Assembly: GCA_027488965.1 (NCBI GenBank)
Contig: JAIYAO010000198.1
Span: 1 to 64,000, forward strand
Direction: 5' to 3'
Source: Alphaproteobacteria bacterium
GTDB lineage: Bacteria; Pseudomonadota; Alphaproteobacteria; Caulobacterales; Aquidulcibacteraceae
Length of the DNA stretch: 64,000 nucleotides
Part shown: positions 35,116 to 44,786 of the stretch, in pieces
Layout of the letters: each line of letters starts with the position of its first letter
Position numbering within the stretch: the first letter of the stretch is position 1
Notes under the pieces: model-generated
Told to the model about the DNA's origin: nothing
Seen by the model: only the letters and a program-made list of their open reading frames with translations
The model's database searches: none
Translations under genes and position numbers: made by a program

Positions 35116-36693
35116 ATGGTGCAGAGACCGTTCGACGTGGCGCGCACGCGCGTCACGCTCTTCGATGCTCTTCTGAGGGCCCGGACAGAGACCGGCGGCA
35201 AGACCCCGATCCTGGAAGACCACGACCGCAAGGTGCTGAGCTACGACGACATCGTGCGCGCGGCGTTCGCCCTTGGGGGGAAAATCAAGGCCATGACGGC
35301 GCCGGGCGAGGCCGTGGGGGTGCTGCTGCCCTCCGGCGTCGGCGCCACGGTGGTGTTCTTCGCGCTGCAGGCCATCGGGCGCACCCCGGTGATGCTCAAC
35401 TTCACGGCCGGCCCCGCCAACATCAAGGGCGCGTGCCGCGCCGCCCGGGTGAAGCGGATCCTGACCGCCCACAAGTTCGTGGAGGCCGGCAAGCTTGAGC
35501 CGTTGATGGCCGATCTCGCCCGCGACGTCACGGTGACCTACCTCGAGGCCGTCCGCGAAAAGCTCCACCTCGGCGACAAGCTCGCCGCGCTGGTGAAGGC
35601 CGCCTTCCCGAAGGCGTTCCGCGCGCCCGGCAATCCGGACGACCCCGGCGTCATCCTGTTCACCTCCGGTAGCTTCGGCGCGCCGAAGGGGGCGATGCTG
35701 AGCCACGCGAACATTGTGGCCAACGTCGAGCAGGTGGCCGCCCACGTGGCGTTCGATCCCGACTGGGTGTTCTTCAACCCGCTGCCGATGTTCCACTGCT
35801 ACGGGCTCACAGGCGGCACGCTGCTGCCGCTGCTGATCGGACGGAAGGTCGTCCTCTATCCCTCGCCCCTCCACTTCAAGGAAATCCCGCAGCTGATCGC
35901 CGAGTGCGGGGCCAACATCCTTTTCGCCACCGACACCTTCGCCCACCAGTATGCGCGCAGCGCCAAGGGCGACCAGCTGAAGTGCCTGCAGTTCTGCGTG
36001 CTAGGCGCCGAGAAGGTGAAGCCGGAGACGCGCGAGCTCTACCAGCGCCGCTTCGGCGTCGAACTGCTGGAAGGCTACGGCGCCACCGAGGCGTCTCCCG
36101 TGATCGCGGTGAACCAGCCGGGCAGCCAGCCAGGCGGCGCCAATGTGCCGGGGACCGTGGGGCGGCTCCTGCCCGGCATCGAGATCCGGCTCGACGACGT
36201 GCCGGGGATCTCCCAGGGCAAGAGGCTAATGGTGCGCGGCCCCAACGTGATGCGCGGCTATCTCCTCGCCGACGGCGGCGTGGAGGAACTGCAGGACGGC
36301 TGGCACGACACCGGGGACGTGGTGTCCATCGACGCCGACGGCTTCGTCTCCATCATCGGTCGCGTGAAGCGCTTCGCCAAGATCGGCGGCGAGATGGTGT
36401 CGCTGAACCAGGTGGAGGGCTTCGCCGCCGCCGTCTGGCCGGAGCACCGCCACGCCGCCATCGCCATGCCGGACGCCCGCAAGGGCGAGCGGGTGATTCT
36501 GATCTCCGACGCGCCGGACGCCGACAGCGCCAAGATCCTCGAGTGGGCCCAGCAGAACGGCGCGCCCGAAATCGCGGTGCCGAAGAAGGTGCTGAAGGTG
36601 GCGGAGATCCCGGTGCTGGGGACGGGGAAGACCGACTATGTGACGGTGCAGAAACTGGCCGAGGAAGCGATAAAGCTGGCAGACGCGGCGTAG
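35116..36693 (+). CDS. AMP-binding acyl-CoA/acyl-ACP synthetase (Aas C-terminal-like)
   Basis: GVILFTSGSFGAPKGAMLSHANIVANVEQV; LEGYGATEASPVIAVN; HDTGDVVSIDADGFVSIIGRVKRFAKIGGEMVS. Confidence 0.9.
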   Translation: MVQRPFDVARTRVTLFDALLRARTETGGKTPILEDHDRKVLSYDDIVRAAFALGGKIKAMTAPGEAVGVLLPSGVGATVVFFALQAIGRTPVMLNFTAGPANIKGACRAARVKRILTAHKFVEAGKLEPLMADLARDVTVTYLEAVREKLHLGDKLAALVKAAFPKAFRAPGNPDDPGVILFTSGSFGAPKGAMLSHANIVANVEQVAAHVAFDPDWVFFNPLPMFHCYGLTGGTLLPLLIGRKVVLYPSPLHFKEIPQLIAECGANILFATDTFAHQYARSAKGDQLKCLQFCVLGAEKVKPETRELYQRRFGVELLEGYGATEASPVIAVNQPGSQPGGANVPGTVGRLLPGIEIRLDDVPGISQGKRLMVRGPNVMRGYLLADGGVEELQDGWHDTGDVVSIDADGFVSIIGRVKRFAKIGGEMVSLNQVEGFAAAVWPEHRHAAIAMPDARKGERVILISDAPDADSAKILEWAQQNGAPEIAVPKKVLKVAEIPVLGTGKTDYVTVQKLAEEAIKLADAA

Positions 36694-36711
36694 CCTCCAG
36701 CGGGATATCTC

Positions 36712-37017
36712 ATGGACGTTCTGGATTGGCTTGCGCAGTGGTTCCAATCCCAATGCGACGACGATTGGGAGCACGGCTCAGGTATAACCACTGAAAGCAT
36801 CGACAATCCCGGCTGGTCAATCAAGGTGGCACTCGCAGGCACCGATTGCGACGGGCGCACCTTGGAGCGCACCAACTGCAACTACGAGCACGCGACTGAT
36901 TGGTGGACCTGTTGGACCGCAGACAACGTGTTAACGGGTGCGGCGGACCTCAGCAGCTTCGCCCAATGCTTGAGGCATTTCGGGCGTGGGCAACAGGCGC
37001 TCCCTAGCCAACCTTAG
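36712..37017 (+). CDS. Immunity protein 53 (Imm53) family protein
   Basis: MDVLDWLAQWFQSQCDDDWEHGSGITTESIDNPGWSIKVALAGT; matches recalled Imm53 pattern WLxxWyxsQCdgdWEHxxGixIeTxDNPGWxvxiDLxGT. Confidence 0.8.
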   Translation: MDVLDWLAQWFQSQCDDDWEHGSGITTESIDNPGWSIKVALAGTDCDGRTLERTNCNYEHATDWWTCWTADNVLTGAADLSSFAQCLRHFGRGQQALPSQP

Positions 37018-38420
37018 ATATGCAGCGCCCCGCCGCACGCATCCAACACAGCCTCGTGCATCATTTCGCTCAGCGTCGGGTGCGGGAAGATGGTTGAGGC
37101 GAGCGTCTCTTCCGTCGCTTCCGCCTGCATGGCGATCACGTAGCCCTGGATGAGTTCGGTGACTTCGGCGCCGACCATGTGCGCGCCTAGAAGCTCGCCC
37201 GTCTTCGCGTCGAACACCGTTTTCACAAGCCCCTGGTCCTCGCCGAGCGCGATGGCCTTGCCGTTGCCGACGAATGGGAACCTTCCCACCCGCACCTCCC
37301 GGCCCGCAGCCTTCGCCGCCGCTTCCGTGAGGCCCACGCTCGCCACCTGCGGGTGCGAATAGGTGCAGCCGGGGATGCGCTCCTTGAGCATCGCGTGCGG
37401 GTGCTTCCCCGCAATGCCTTCCACGCAGACGACGCCCTCGTGCATCGCCTTGTGCGCCAGCCACGGCGCGCCGGCCACATCGCCGATGGCGTAGAGGCCC
37501 GCGACATTCGTCCTGCACGCGCCGTCGATGAGAACGTGGCCACGGTCGAGCTTCACGCCCAGCGCCTCCAGCCCGAGACCTTTGGTGTTGGGAGAAATGC
37601 CCACCGCGACGATGGCGTGCGAGGCCGCCAGCGTCTCGCTCTTGCCGCCGCTCTCGACCACGGCCTCAACTCCGTCCGTGGTCGCCTTCAGGCTCTTCGC
37701 CGTCGTACCGACGCGGATGGCGATGCCGTCCTTCTCGAAGCGCTTGCGCGCGAACGCCGAAATCTCCTCGTCCTCCACTGGCAGGATGCGCTCCAGCATC
37801 TCCACCACCGTCACCTTCACGCCGAGCGTGGCGTAGAAGCTCGCGAACTCGATGCCGATGGCGCCGGAGCCGAACACCAGCAGGGACTGCGGCCACTCCG
37901 GCGGCGTCATCGCCTCGCGGTAGGCCCAGATGCGCTTGCCGTCCGGGGCGAGACCCGCGGCGGGAATCGTGCGTGCGCGGGCGCCGGTGGCGAGGATGAC
38001 GTGCTTCGCGTTGTGCGCCATGTCCTTGCCGTCCTTGCCCTTCACGACGACGCTCGGCGCCGCACTCCCCTTCTCCAGCCGCGCCTCCCCGGCGAACACG
38101 TCGATCTTGTGCTTTTTCATGAGAAAGCCGACGCCGCCCGACAGCCGCCCCGCCACCTTGCGCGAGCGGTCCACCACCGCCTTCGGGTCGAAGCGGACGT
38201 TGTCGGCGGCGAGGCCGTAGTCCTGCGCGTGCTGCATCGTGCGGTAGACTTCGGCGGTGCGCAGCAGCGCCTTGGTGGGGATGCAGCCCCAGTTGAGGCA
38301 GATGCCGCCGAGTTGGTCGCGCTCGACGATGGCCGTCTTCAGGCCGAGCTGGCTGGCGCGGATGGCGGCCACATAGCCGCCGGGCCCTGCGCCGATCACG
38401 ATGACGTCGTAGCTGCTCAT
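37014..38420 (-). CDS. lpdA: Dihydrolipoyl dehydrogenase
   Basis: MSSYDVIVIGAGPGGYVAAIRASQLGLKTAIVERDQLGGICLNWGCIPTKALL. Confidence 0.97.
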   Translation of the reverse strand: MSSYDVIVIGAGPGGYVAAIRASQLGLKTAIVERDQLGGICLNWGCIPTKALLRTAEVYRTMQHAQDYGLAADNVRFDPKAVVDRSRKVAGRLSGGVGFLMKKHKIDVFAGEARLEKGSAAPSVVVKGKDGKDMAHNAKHVILATGARARTIPAAGLAPDGKRIWAYREAMTPPEWPQSLLVFGSGAIGIEFASFYATLGVKVTVVEMLERILPVEDEEISAFARKRFEKDGIAIRVGTTAKSLKATTDGVEAVVESGGKSETLAASHAIVAVGISPNTKGLGLEALGVKLDRGHVLIDGACRTNVAGLYAIGDVAGAPWLAHKAMHEGVVCVEGIAGKHPHAMLKERIPGCTYSHPQVASVGLTEAAAKAAGREVRVGRFPFVGNGKAIALGEDQGLVKTVFDAKTGELLGAHMVGAEVTELIQGYVIAMQAEATEETLASTIFPHPTLSEMMHEAVLDACGGALHI

Positions 38421-38430
38421 CGCTTCATTC

Positions 38431-39084
38431 CTAGCCTGCGGTGCGCGCCAGTCCAAACGCCCCGATCACGCCGTCGATCACGAACTGGGCGGCGAGAGCG
38501 GCGAGGATGATGCCGAAGATCCGCGTGATCATCGCCGCCACCGTCGCGCCCATGAGCCGCGTCAGCGGGCCTGCGGCGAGGAAGGCTCCGAGGGTGAGGG
38601 CGAGGTTGGCCCCCGCGCCGGCGAGGATCGCCCCGCGCTCCAGGGCGCCGTCGTTCTGGGTGAAATAGAGGATCATGGTGGCGATGGCGCCGGGCCCCGC
38701 GATCAGCGGGATCGCCAGCGGAAAGACGGAGATGTCGTCGTGCTCTCCGGGATGGGCGAGGCGCTCCTCGATGACCTTCTGGTTGCGCTCCTCGCGGCGC
38801 TGCGTCTGCTTCTCGAACAGCATGTCGATGGCGATGAGGAACAGGAGCAGGCCGCCCGCGATCCGGAACGCATCGAGCGAGACGTGCAGCTTGTCCAGCA
38901 GCCACTCGCCGCCGAATGCAAAGCCCATCAGCACCAGCGTGGCGATGAACACGCTCTTGAACGCCATGGCGCGCCGCCACGCCGCCGGCATGCCCTGCGT
39001 CAGCGACGCGAACATGGGCGCGACGCCGGGCGGGTCGATCACCACGAAAAAGGTGACGAACGCGGCGAGGAAGAGATCGAGCAT
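38431..39084 (-). CDS. MarC family membrane protein
   Basis: MLDLFLAAFVTFFVVIDPPGVAPMFASLTQGMPAAWRRAMAFKSVFIATLVLMGFAFGGEWLLD. Confidence 0.92.
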   Translation of the reverse strand: MLDLFLAAFVTFFVVIDPPGVAPMFASLTQGMPAAWRRAMAFKSVFIATLVLMGFAFGGEWLLDKLHVSLDAFRIAGGLLLFLIAIDMLFEKQTQRREERNQKVIEERLAHPGEHDDISVFPLAIPLIAGPGAIATMILYFTQNDGALERGAILAGAGANLALTLGAFLAAGPLTRLMGATVAAMITRIFGIILAALAAQFVIDGVIGAFGLARTAG

Positions 39085-39212
39085 GGGGCCTTCTAGCGTG
39101 CGTCGCGCCGGGGGCAATGGCGTTGCCGGGCAGCAGGCATGCGCCGGCGCCCGCACGGACGGGACAGTCCGGCGGCTGATCGGGGCAGCAGTCCAGGCGC
39201 GCGGCGAGCCGG

Positions 39213-39722
39213 CTACGAGGAGTCGGCGGCCACCTCTTCAGGGGCGCAGTGCGGCGCCAGCGGGCATGCCGGCGGCCGGCGCGCCACGATGGCCAGACGC
39301 TTGAGCCCGCGCGCGAGGCGGCGCGCGATCGCGGCAGCATACGCCCCCGGGTCGGACAGCCACCGCCACAGGCGCGCCAGGCGCACACGCACGCAACCGG
39401 ACCGCCACTGGAGCTGTCGCGTCAACATGCGAACGCTCGCGCGGCACCGCGCGCGGGCAAAGCCGCTCGGCGGCGCATGCAGATGCAGCGGGCGGCCGCC
39501 ACGCCCGGGGACGCCGTGGACGACGACGGCCATGGCCACCAGCAGGACCTTCAGGTCCGCGCGCGCGTCATTCAACTCCGCGCGCACCCATGCCCGCCAC
39601 GCGCGCGCCGTGGCGCCGTCGCCGAGCAGGTCGACGCAGTCGACGACGAAACCCACGATCCAGACGCGGAACGCGGCCAGGTGGGCTTCGATGATCGCAA
39701 TGGTTTTCTGCCGTGTCTCCAT
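39213..39722 (-). CDS. Hypothetical protein
   Basis: METRQKTIAIIEAHLAAFRVWIVGFVVDCVDLLGDGATARAW...; reverse-strand ORF with hydrophobic stretches and Arg-rich C-terminus. Confidence 0.5.
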   Translation of the reverse strand: METRQKTIAIIEAHLAAFRVWIVGFVVDCVDLLGDGATARAWRAWVRAELNDARADLKVLLVAMAVVVHGVPGRGGRPLHLHAPPSGFARARCRASVRMLTRQLQWRSGCVRVRLARLWRWLSDPGAYAAAIARRLARGLKRLAIVARRPPACPLAPHCAPEEVAADSS

Positions 39723-39880
39723 GTGCGCAGTATCGCACGGGTTTCGATGACGGGGATTGGCGCGGCGCGCTTTCGCAGCTTGTCCCACACCTTCCGGCGC
39801 CGCGCGCGTTGGCGCGCATGCGGGAATTTTTCTGCTATCCGCGCTTATCAACCTGCATAAACGCGGACAGGCCTGTCGCT

Positions 39881-39982
39881 CGTCATTCCGGGGCGGCCGC
39901 AGGCCGAACCCGGACTCCAGCCCGGTCTTGCAAGGTCTGTCCGGATTCCGGGTTCATCGCTGCGCGATGGCCCGGAATGACG
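39881..39982. repeat. Palindromic extragenic repeat element
   Basis: Terminal inverted repeats CGTCATTCCGGGgc ... gCCCGGAATGACG. Confidence 0.7.
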
Positions 39983-40000
39983 AACACCGCAGGCCTCCTC

Positions 40001-40465
40001 TCAAAGCGGCGAACCGTCCTTGCGCGTCTTGGCGTTCGCACCGGAGTAGCGGCCCTTGGGAAAGGCCATGTCGATGTCGGAATACTCGCCCCAGTCCTCG
40101 TCGCTGCGGCCGCCGACTACGAGCAGCGTGGCGTCAGCGCCCGAATGGTTCTTCAGGCAGTGGCCGTTGCGCACGCCGCCCTTCCACCCGGCGGCGTCGC
40201 CCGCGCGCAGCACCGTTTCGCCCTCGTCCTCCACCAGCGTGACCTCGCCCTCCAGCACATAGACGAACTCGTCCTCCACCGCATGCCAGTGCCGCTGCGA
40301 CGACCACACCCCCGGCTTCAATGTCACGAGGTTGACCCCGAACTGCGTGAGCCCCGCCGCGGCGCCGAGCTTTTTCCACGTGCGTTCTGCGCACGGCTCA
40401 TCGTAGGGCGGCGGATAGCCAGAGCCTTTGCCTGCCGGAGCGGAAGGGATGTCGATCTTGGGCAT
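40001..40465 (-). CDS. Cupin domain-containing protein
   Basis: LVTLKPGVWSSQRHWHAVEDEFVYVLEGEVTLVEDEGETVLRAGDAAGWKGGVRNGHCLKNHSG. Confidence 0.93.
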   Translation of the reverse strand: MPKIDIPSAPAGKGSGYPPPYDEPCAERTWKKLGAAAGLTQFGVNLVTLKPGVWSSQRHWHAVEDEFVYVLEGEVTLVEDEGETVLRAGDAAGWKGGVRNGHCLKNHSGADATLLVVGGRSDEDWGEYSDIDMAFPKGRYSGANAKTRKDGSPL

Positions 40466-40475
40466 GAATCAGAAC

Positions 40476-40515
40476 TCCTCCCCTCCCTTCCCCTGCCCCT
40501 TGCGGGGAGGGGCAC
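40476..40515. repeat. C-rich palindromic repeat fragment between the cupin and hypothetical genes
   Basis: CCTCCCCTCCCTTCCCCTGCCCCTTGCGGGGAGGGGC; resembles one arm of the repeat inside pdhC. Confidence 0.4.
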
Positions 40516-40532
40516 GCCTAGCAAACGTACCG

Positions 40533-40937
40533 CTATGCGAAATCAACCGGCTCATGACGAGACACGTCTGCTGGCCATTCAGGGTTGCCATGAGCTTCAA
40601 CGCAGTCGAGGACGCCATTGTTTAGATGAACAATGGTTCCGATCAGATTTTTCGGTGCTTCACCTGAGCCGCTCTCAGCAAAGCACCCACCATCAATAAT
40701 AACTCCGGAGGTTGGCGCGCGCGGCCAATCGCCCTTTTCCAGTCGCACCTGAGCAAAGAATCCATGCCCAGTGTAGTCGATCTGCTCGACACTCATGTGA
40801 GAGCGCTGCAGCCGAAGGGCCGCCGTTAACTCAGAATCACATTGAAGCGCACGGTCGAGCGCCAAGTTCACCAGCCGCAGAAAGGCGTCCCATTGCGGCG
40901 GATGAGCCGGCCCCGGGTTGCTTTCGACCAGTTTCAC
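40533..40937 (-). CDS. Hypothetical protein, translationally coupled to pdhC
   Basis: GTG start within GTGA overlapping the pdhC stop; [44 protein letters not shown]... Confidence 0.65.
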   Translation of the reverse strand: MKLVESNPGPAHPPQWDAFLRLVNLALDRALQCDSELTAALRLQRSHMSVEQIDYTGHGFFAQVRLEKGDWPRAPTSGVIIDGGCFAESGSGEAPKNLIGTIVHLNNGVLDCVEAHGNPEWPADVSRHEPVDFA

Positions 40938-42226
40938 AACAGCATGCTCATCGGGTCCTCGATGAACCCGCGGAACGCCTTCAGGAACGCCGAGCCGATC
41001 GCGCCATCCACCACACGGTGATCGCAGGTCAGCGTCACCGTCATCACGGTGGCGATGGCGAGCGCGTCGTTCTTCACGATGGGGCGCTTCTCGCCGGCGC
41101 CGACGCTCATGATCATGCCCTGCGGCTCGTTGAGGATCGAGGCGAAGCTCTTGATCCCCATCATGCCGAGGTTCGACAGCGAGAACGTGCCGCCCTGGTA
41201 TTCGTGGGGCTTCAGCTTCCTGTCGCGCGCGCGCTGGGCGAGATCGGCCATCTCGGCGCTGATGGCGGCGAGGCCCTTCGTTTCCGCCGCGCGGATGATC
41301 GGCGTGATGAGGCCGCCGTCGATGGCCACGGCCACCGCCACGTCGGCGTGGTGGTGCAAGGCGATGCCCTCGGGCGAATAGCTGGCGTTGGACTCGGGCA
41401 CGCGCATGAGCGCCAGCGCGCAGGCCTTGATGAGGATGTCGTTGACGGAGATCTTCACGCCCTGGTCGGCGAAGCGCGCGTTGATCTCGGCCCGCGCCTT
41501 CAGCAGCTTGTCGATTTCGAGGTCGATGGTAAGCGGGAAATGCGGGATGTCGCGGAAGCTGTCGGTCATCCGCCGCGCGATGGTCCGGCGCATCATGTCG
41601 AGCGGGACGAGGTCGTAGCTGCCGGGGGCGACGCCCATCTGCTCCAGCGTTTTGGGCGCGGACGCGGGCACGGTGAGCGCGCGCGAGCCGTTCGGCGCCG
41701 CCGTCGCTTGCGCGGGCGCACGGCCCATGGCCGCCTCCACATCGGCCTTCACGATGCGGCCGTGGGGCCCGGAGCCCTTGAGGCCCGCGAGATCGATGCC
41801 CGCCTGCTGCGCGATGCGTTTGGCGAGGGGTGAAGCGGCGATGCGCTCGCCAGCCTTTGCGCCCCCGCCTGCGGGGGAGCTGTCAGCCGCAGGCTGACTG
41901 AGGGGGCGCGGCGGCGGCGGACTTGCCCCCTCCGCTTCGCTGCGCTCAGCACCTCCCCCGTTTGCGGGGGAGGTAATGGGAGGCGCGCCCTCGCCCCGCA
42001 GCCGCGCGATGGGCGTGTTCACCTTCACGCCTTGTGCGCCGGCCTCCACCAGCAGCGCCTCGACGACGCCTTCATCGACGGCCTCCACCTCCATGGTGGC
42101 CTTGTCGGTCTCGATCTCCGCGATGATCTGGCCGGGGGTGACCGTATCGCCCGGCTTCACCAGCCATTTGGCGAGGCCGCCCTCCTCCATGGTGGGCGAG
42201 AGCGCGGGCATGAGGATGTCGGTCAT
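40934..42226 (-). CDS. pdhC: Pyruvate dehydrogenase complex E2 (dihydrolipoamide acetyltransferase)
   Basis: [53 protein letters not shown]; catalytic [14 protein letters not shown]. Confidence 0.96.
   Translation of the reverse strand: MTDILMPALSPTMEEGGLAKWLVKPGDTVTPGQIIAEIETDKATMEVEAVDEGVVEALLVEAGAQGVKVNTPIARLRGEGAPPITSPANGGGAERSEAEGASPPPPRPLSQPAADSSPAGGGAKAGERIAASPLAKRIAQQAGIDLAGLKGSGPHGRIVKADVEAAMGRAPAQATAAPNGSRALTVPASAPKTLEQMGVAPGSYDLVPLDMMRRTIARRMTDSFRDIPHFPLTIDLEIDKLLKARAEINARFADQGVKISVNDILIKACALALMRVPESNASYSPEGIALHHHADVAVAVAIDGGLITPIIRAAETKGLAAISAEMADLAQRARDRKLKPHEYQGGTFSLSNLGMMGIKSFASILNEPQGMIMSVGAGEKRPIVKNDALAIATVMTVTLTCDHRVVDGAIGSAFLKAFRGFIEDPMSMLL
41861..41907. repeat. Palindromic repeat element A inside the pdhC linker
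   Basis: GCCCCCGCCTGCGGGGGAGCTGTCAGCCGCAGGCTGACTGAGGGGGC: nested palindromes (GCCCCC/GGGGGC, GTCAGCC/GGCTGAC). Confidence 0.7.
41925..41975. repeat. Palindromic repeat element B inside the pdhC linker
   Basis: GCCCCCTCCGCTTCGCTGCGCTCAGCACCTCCCCCGTTTGCGGGGGAGGT. Confidence 0.7.
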
Positions 42227-42687
42227 AGGGCGCCTGGCATGGTGATGGGCGTCACGTTCGGACGCCACTTGTAGAAGAACGTGAGGTAGATCAGCGCCGC
42301 GTAGGTGAGCGCCGCCGAACACCAGACGAAATAGATGACCAGTTCGTCGATGGTGAGTTCCTGGTCCTTGGCGTACCGGAATCCCTCGGTGTAGTTGCCG
42401 AGCGCGGCGAGGCCCGCGGCCCCTATCCCCTCGGTGTCGCGCAGCTCCTCCAGCCGCCCGATCAGCCCTTCGTGCTGCATCTGCGCGCCGAACATCACCG
42501 CGAGGATCATCCCCAGCGCGATGGACACGAAGAAGAACGCGAGCGACCGCGTGAACACCGTCTCCGAGGACAGCACGTAGTTGAGCCCCGCCATGTAGAC
42601 CGAGATCACGGTGAAGAAGACGCCGACGCCGGCCAGCAGCGTGTTGGTCTGCTCCACGAGAAGTTCGACGGTTTCCGCTTCGGTCAT
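42223..42687 (-). CDS. Hypothetical membrane protein in PDH operon
   Basis: [41 protein letters not shown]...[21 protein letters not shown]...[38 protein letters not shown] overlaps with pdhB and pdhC. Confidence 0.85.
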   Translation of the reverse strand: MTEAETVELLVEQTNTLLAGVGVFFTVISVYMAGLNYVLSSETVFTRSLAFFFVSIALGMILAVMFGAQMQHEGLIGRLEELRDTEGIGAAGLAALGNYTEGFRYAKDQELTIDELVIYFVWCSAALTYAALIYLTFFYKWRPNVTPITMPGAL

Positions 42688-44072
42688 GGTGTGGCGCTCC
42701 GGTAGCAGACTGCGCGCACGGCGCGCACGATGTCGTCGGCATCGGGCATGGCGAGCTTCTCCAGGTTGGCGGCGTAGGCGAGCGGCGCATCCACCTGGTG
42801 CACGCGCGCAGGGGGCGCATCGAGATAGTCGAAGGCTTCGGCGACGACGGCCGCGCACACCTCGGCGCCCACGCCCATCCGGCCCCAGCCTTCCTCGGCG
42901 GTGACGAGGCGGCTGGTCTTCTTCACGCTCTCGATCACTGTGGCCGTGTCGAGCGGGCGCAGCGTGCGCAGGTCGATCACTTCGGCCTCGATCCCCTCTT
43001 CGGCGAGGACCTCGGCCGCCTTCAGGGCGAAGCCCACCATCCGCGCGTGCGCGGTGATGGTCACGTCGGCGCCGACGCGGCGCACCTTCGCCTTGCCGAT
43101 GGGCACGAGCGAGTCGGCCACGTCGGGGATGTCGAACTCCGTGCCGTAGAGCATCTCGTGTTCGAGGAAGACGACGGGGTTCGGGTTGCGGATCGCGGCC
43201 TTCAACAGCCCCTTCGCATCAGCCGCGTCATAGGGCGCGATGACGATGAGGCCCGGAATGTGGGCATACCACGACGAATAGTCTTGGCTGTGCTGCGCGG
43301 CCACGCGCGAGGCCGCGCCGTTGGGCCCGCGGAACACGATGGGGTTCGTGATCTGGCCGCCGGACATGTAGAGCGTCTTGGCGGACGAGTTGATGATCTG
43401 GTCGATGGCCTGCATCGCGAAGTTGAAGGTCATGAACTCAACGATGGGCTTGAGGCCCGCCATCGCAGCGCCCGCGCCGAGGCCGGCAAAGCCGTGCTCC
43501 GTGATGGGCGTGTCTACCACGCGGTCGGGGCCGAACTCCTCCAGCAGGCCGCGCGACACCTTGTACGCGCCCTGGTACTGCGCCACCTCCTCGCCGATCA
43601 GGAAGACGTCGGGGTTGCGGCGCATCTCCTCCGCCATCGCATCGCGCAGGGCGTCGCGGACGGTGATCCGCACCATGGCCGTGCCCGCCGGGATTTCGGG
43701 GTCGGCCGTGACGGACGCCACTGGAGCGCGGGCGACCTCGCCCGCGTCCGCTTTCGGTTCCGGCCTCGGCGTTTCATGTTTTGGCACTGGCTCGCGGACG
43801 AGGTCGTCCGCGCTCCGGGCGGGCGCGCCGCCGCCGTTCCGCAACCGCGCGATGGGCGTGTTGACCTTCACCCCCTGCGCTCCCTCCGCAACGAGCAGCG
43901 CCTCGATCACGCCCTCGTCCACGGCCTCCACCTCCATGGTGGCCTTGTCGGTCTCGATCTCCGCGATGATCTGGCCGGGCGCGATGGCGTCGCCCGCCTT
44001 GACCAGCCATTTCGCGAGATTGCCCTCCTCCATCGTCGGCGAGAGTGCGGGCATGAGGATATCGTTCGACAT
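42684..44072 (-). CDS. pdhB: Pyruvate dehydrogenase E1 beta subunit with N-terminal lipoyl domain
   Basis: [49 protein letters not shown]...[41 protein letters not shown]. Confidence 0.97.
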   Translation of the reverse strand: MSNDILMPALSPTMEEGNLAKWLVKAGDAIAPGQIIAEIETDKATMEVEAVDEGVIEALLVAEGAQGVKVNTPIARLRNGGGAPARSADDLVREPVPKHETPRPEPKADAGEVARAPVASVTADPEIPAGTAMVRITVRDALRDAMAEEMRRNPDVFLIGEEVAQYQGAYKVSRGLLEEFGPDRVVDTPITEHGFAGLGAGAAMAGLKPIVEFMTFNFAMQAIDQIINSSAKTLYMSGGQITNPIVFRGPNGAASRVAAQHSQDYSSWYAHIPGLIVIAPYDAADAKGLLKAAIRNPNPVVFLEHEMLYGTEFDIPDVADSLVPIGKAKVRRVGADVTITAHARMVGFALKAAEVLAEEGIEAEVIDLRTLRPLDTATVIESVKKTSRLVTAEEGWGRMGVGAEVCAAVVAEAFDYLDAPPARVHQVDAPLAYAANLEKLAMPDADDIVRAVRAVCYRSATP

Positions 44073-44467
44073 CAGCCAAATCCGAGAAGAGCCGCGAGGA
44101 TCAGCACGATGCCGGCGAGGCCCACCAGCCAGATGAGCGGGCGTATGAACGGCAGGCCGAACACATAGACGGCGGCGTGGACCACGCGCGATCCAAGGAA
44201 CAGCTGCGCGCCCAGCACCGTGCCGGCGGTGTGCACGTCCGCGACGGCCGCCGCCAGCACCACCGGCGCAAACAGCGTCAGACCCTCGCGGTGATTGTCG
44301 ACGACGCGCAACATGCGGGCGTGGAAGCCCGTGGGCGCCGGCAACCCATCGCGGGCGTTGGCGAGCGGCATCAGGCCCAGCGCGCGCACACCGGCCATGG
44401 CCTGGACAAGCACAAGGACGAGCAGCAGCGCCACCGACCATGCCAGCATTGTGAGTTCAACGGTCAT
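44072..44467 (-). CDS. MAPEG family membrane protein
   Basis: [41 protein letters not shown]...[59 protein letters not shown]. Confidence 0.88.
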   Translation of the reverse strand: MTVELTMLAWSVALLLVLVLVQAMAGVRALGLMPLANARDGLPAPTGFHARMLRVVDNHREGLTLFAPVVLAAAVADVHTAGTVLGAQLFLGSRVVHAAVYVFGLPFIRPLIWLVGLAGIVLILAALLGFG

Positions 44468-44489
44468 CGGCGACTTCCCCCGTGCAGTT

Positions 44490-44777
44490 TCACTGCGTCG
44501 ATCCAAAGTTCAGCGTCTTGAAGACGAACGGCGCCACGAGCGCTCCGCCCAGAAAACAGTAGCCCCACGCCGTCTGCAGGGCGGCTGCGCGGCGAAGCAT
44601 CATCTGCTCGCGCGTTTCGCCGGTCCGCTTGTGCGGGTGGCGGAAGAACCGCCAGCGCTGCACTGGTGTGGCTTCGCCTTTGTCGGCGGCCGCAAGATTC
44701 TTGAGGTGTGCGAGAATGAAGGACGTGCCCGCCGCGCCGAACAACGCAATCTGGATGATGTACGGGAGGGCGGCCAT
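44490..44777 (-). CDS. Hypothetical membrane protein in PDH operon
   Basis: MAALPYIIQIALFGAAGTSFILAHLKNLAAADKGEATPVQRWRFFRHPHKRTGETREQMMLRRAAALQTAWGYCFLGGALVAPFVFKTLNFGSTQ. Confidence 0.7.
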   Translation of the reverse strand: MAALPYIIQIALFGAAGTSFILAHLKNLAAADKGEATPVQRWRFFRHPHKRTGETREQMMLRRAAALQTAWGYCFLGGALVAPFVFKTLNFGSTQ

Positions 44778-44786
44778 GGCGGGAGA

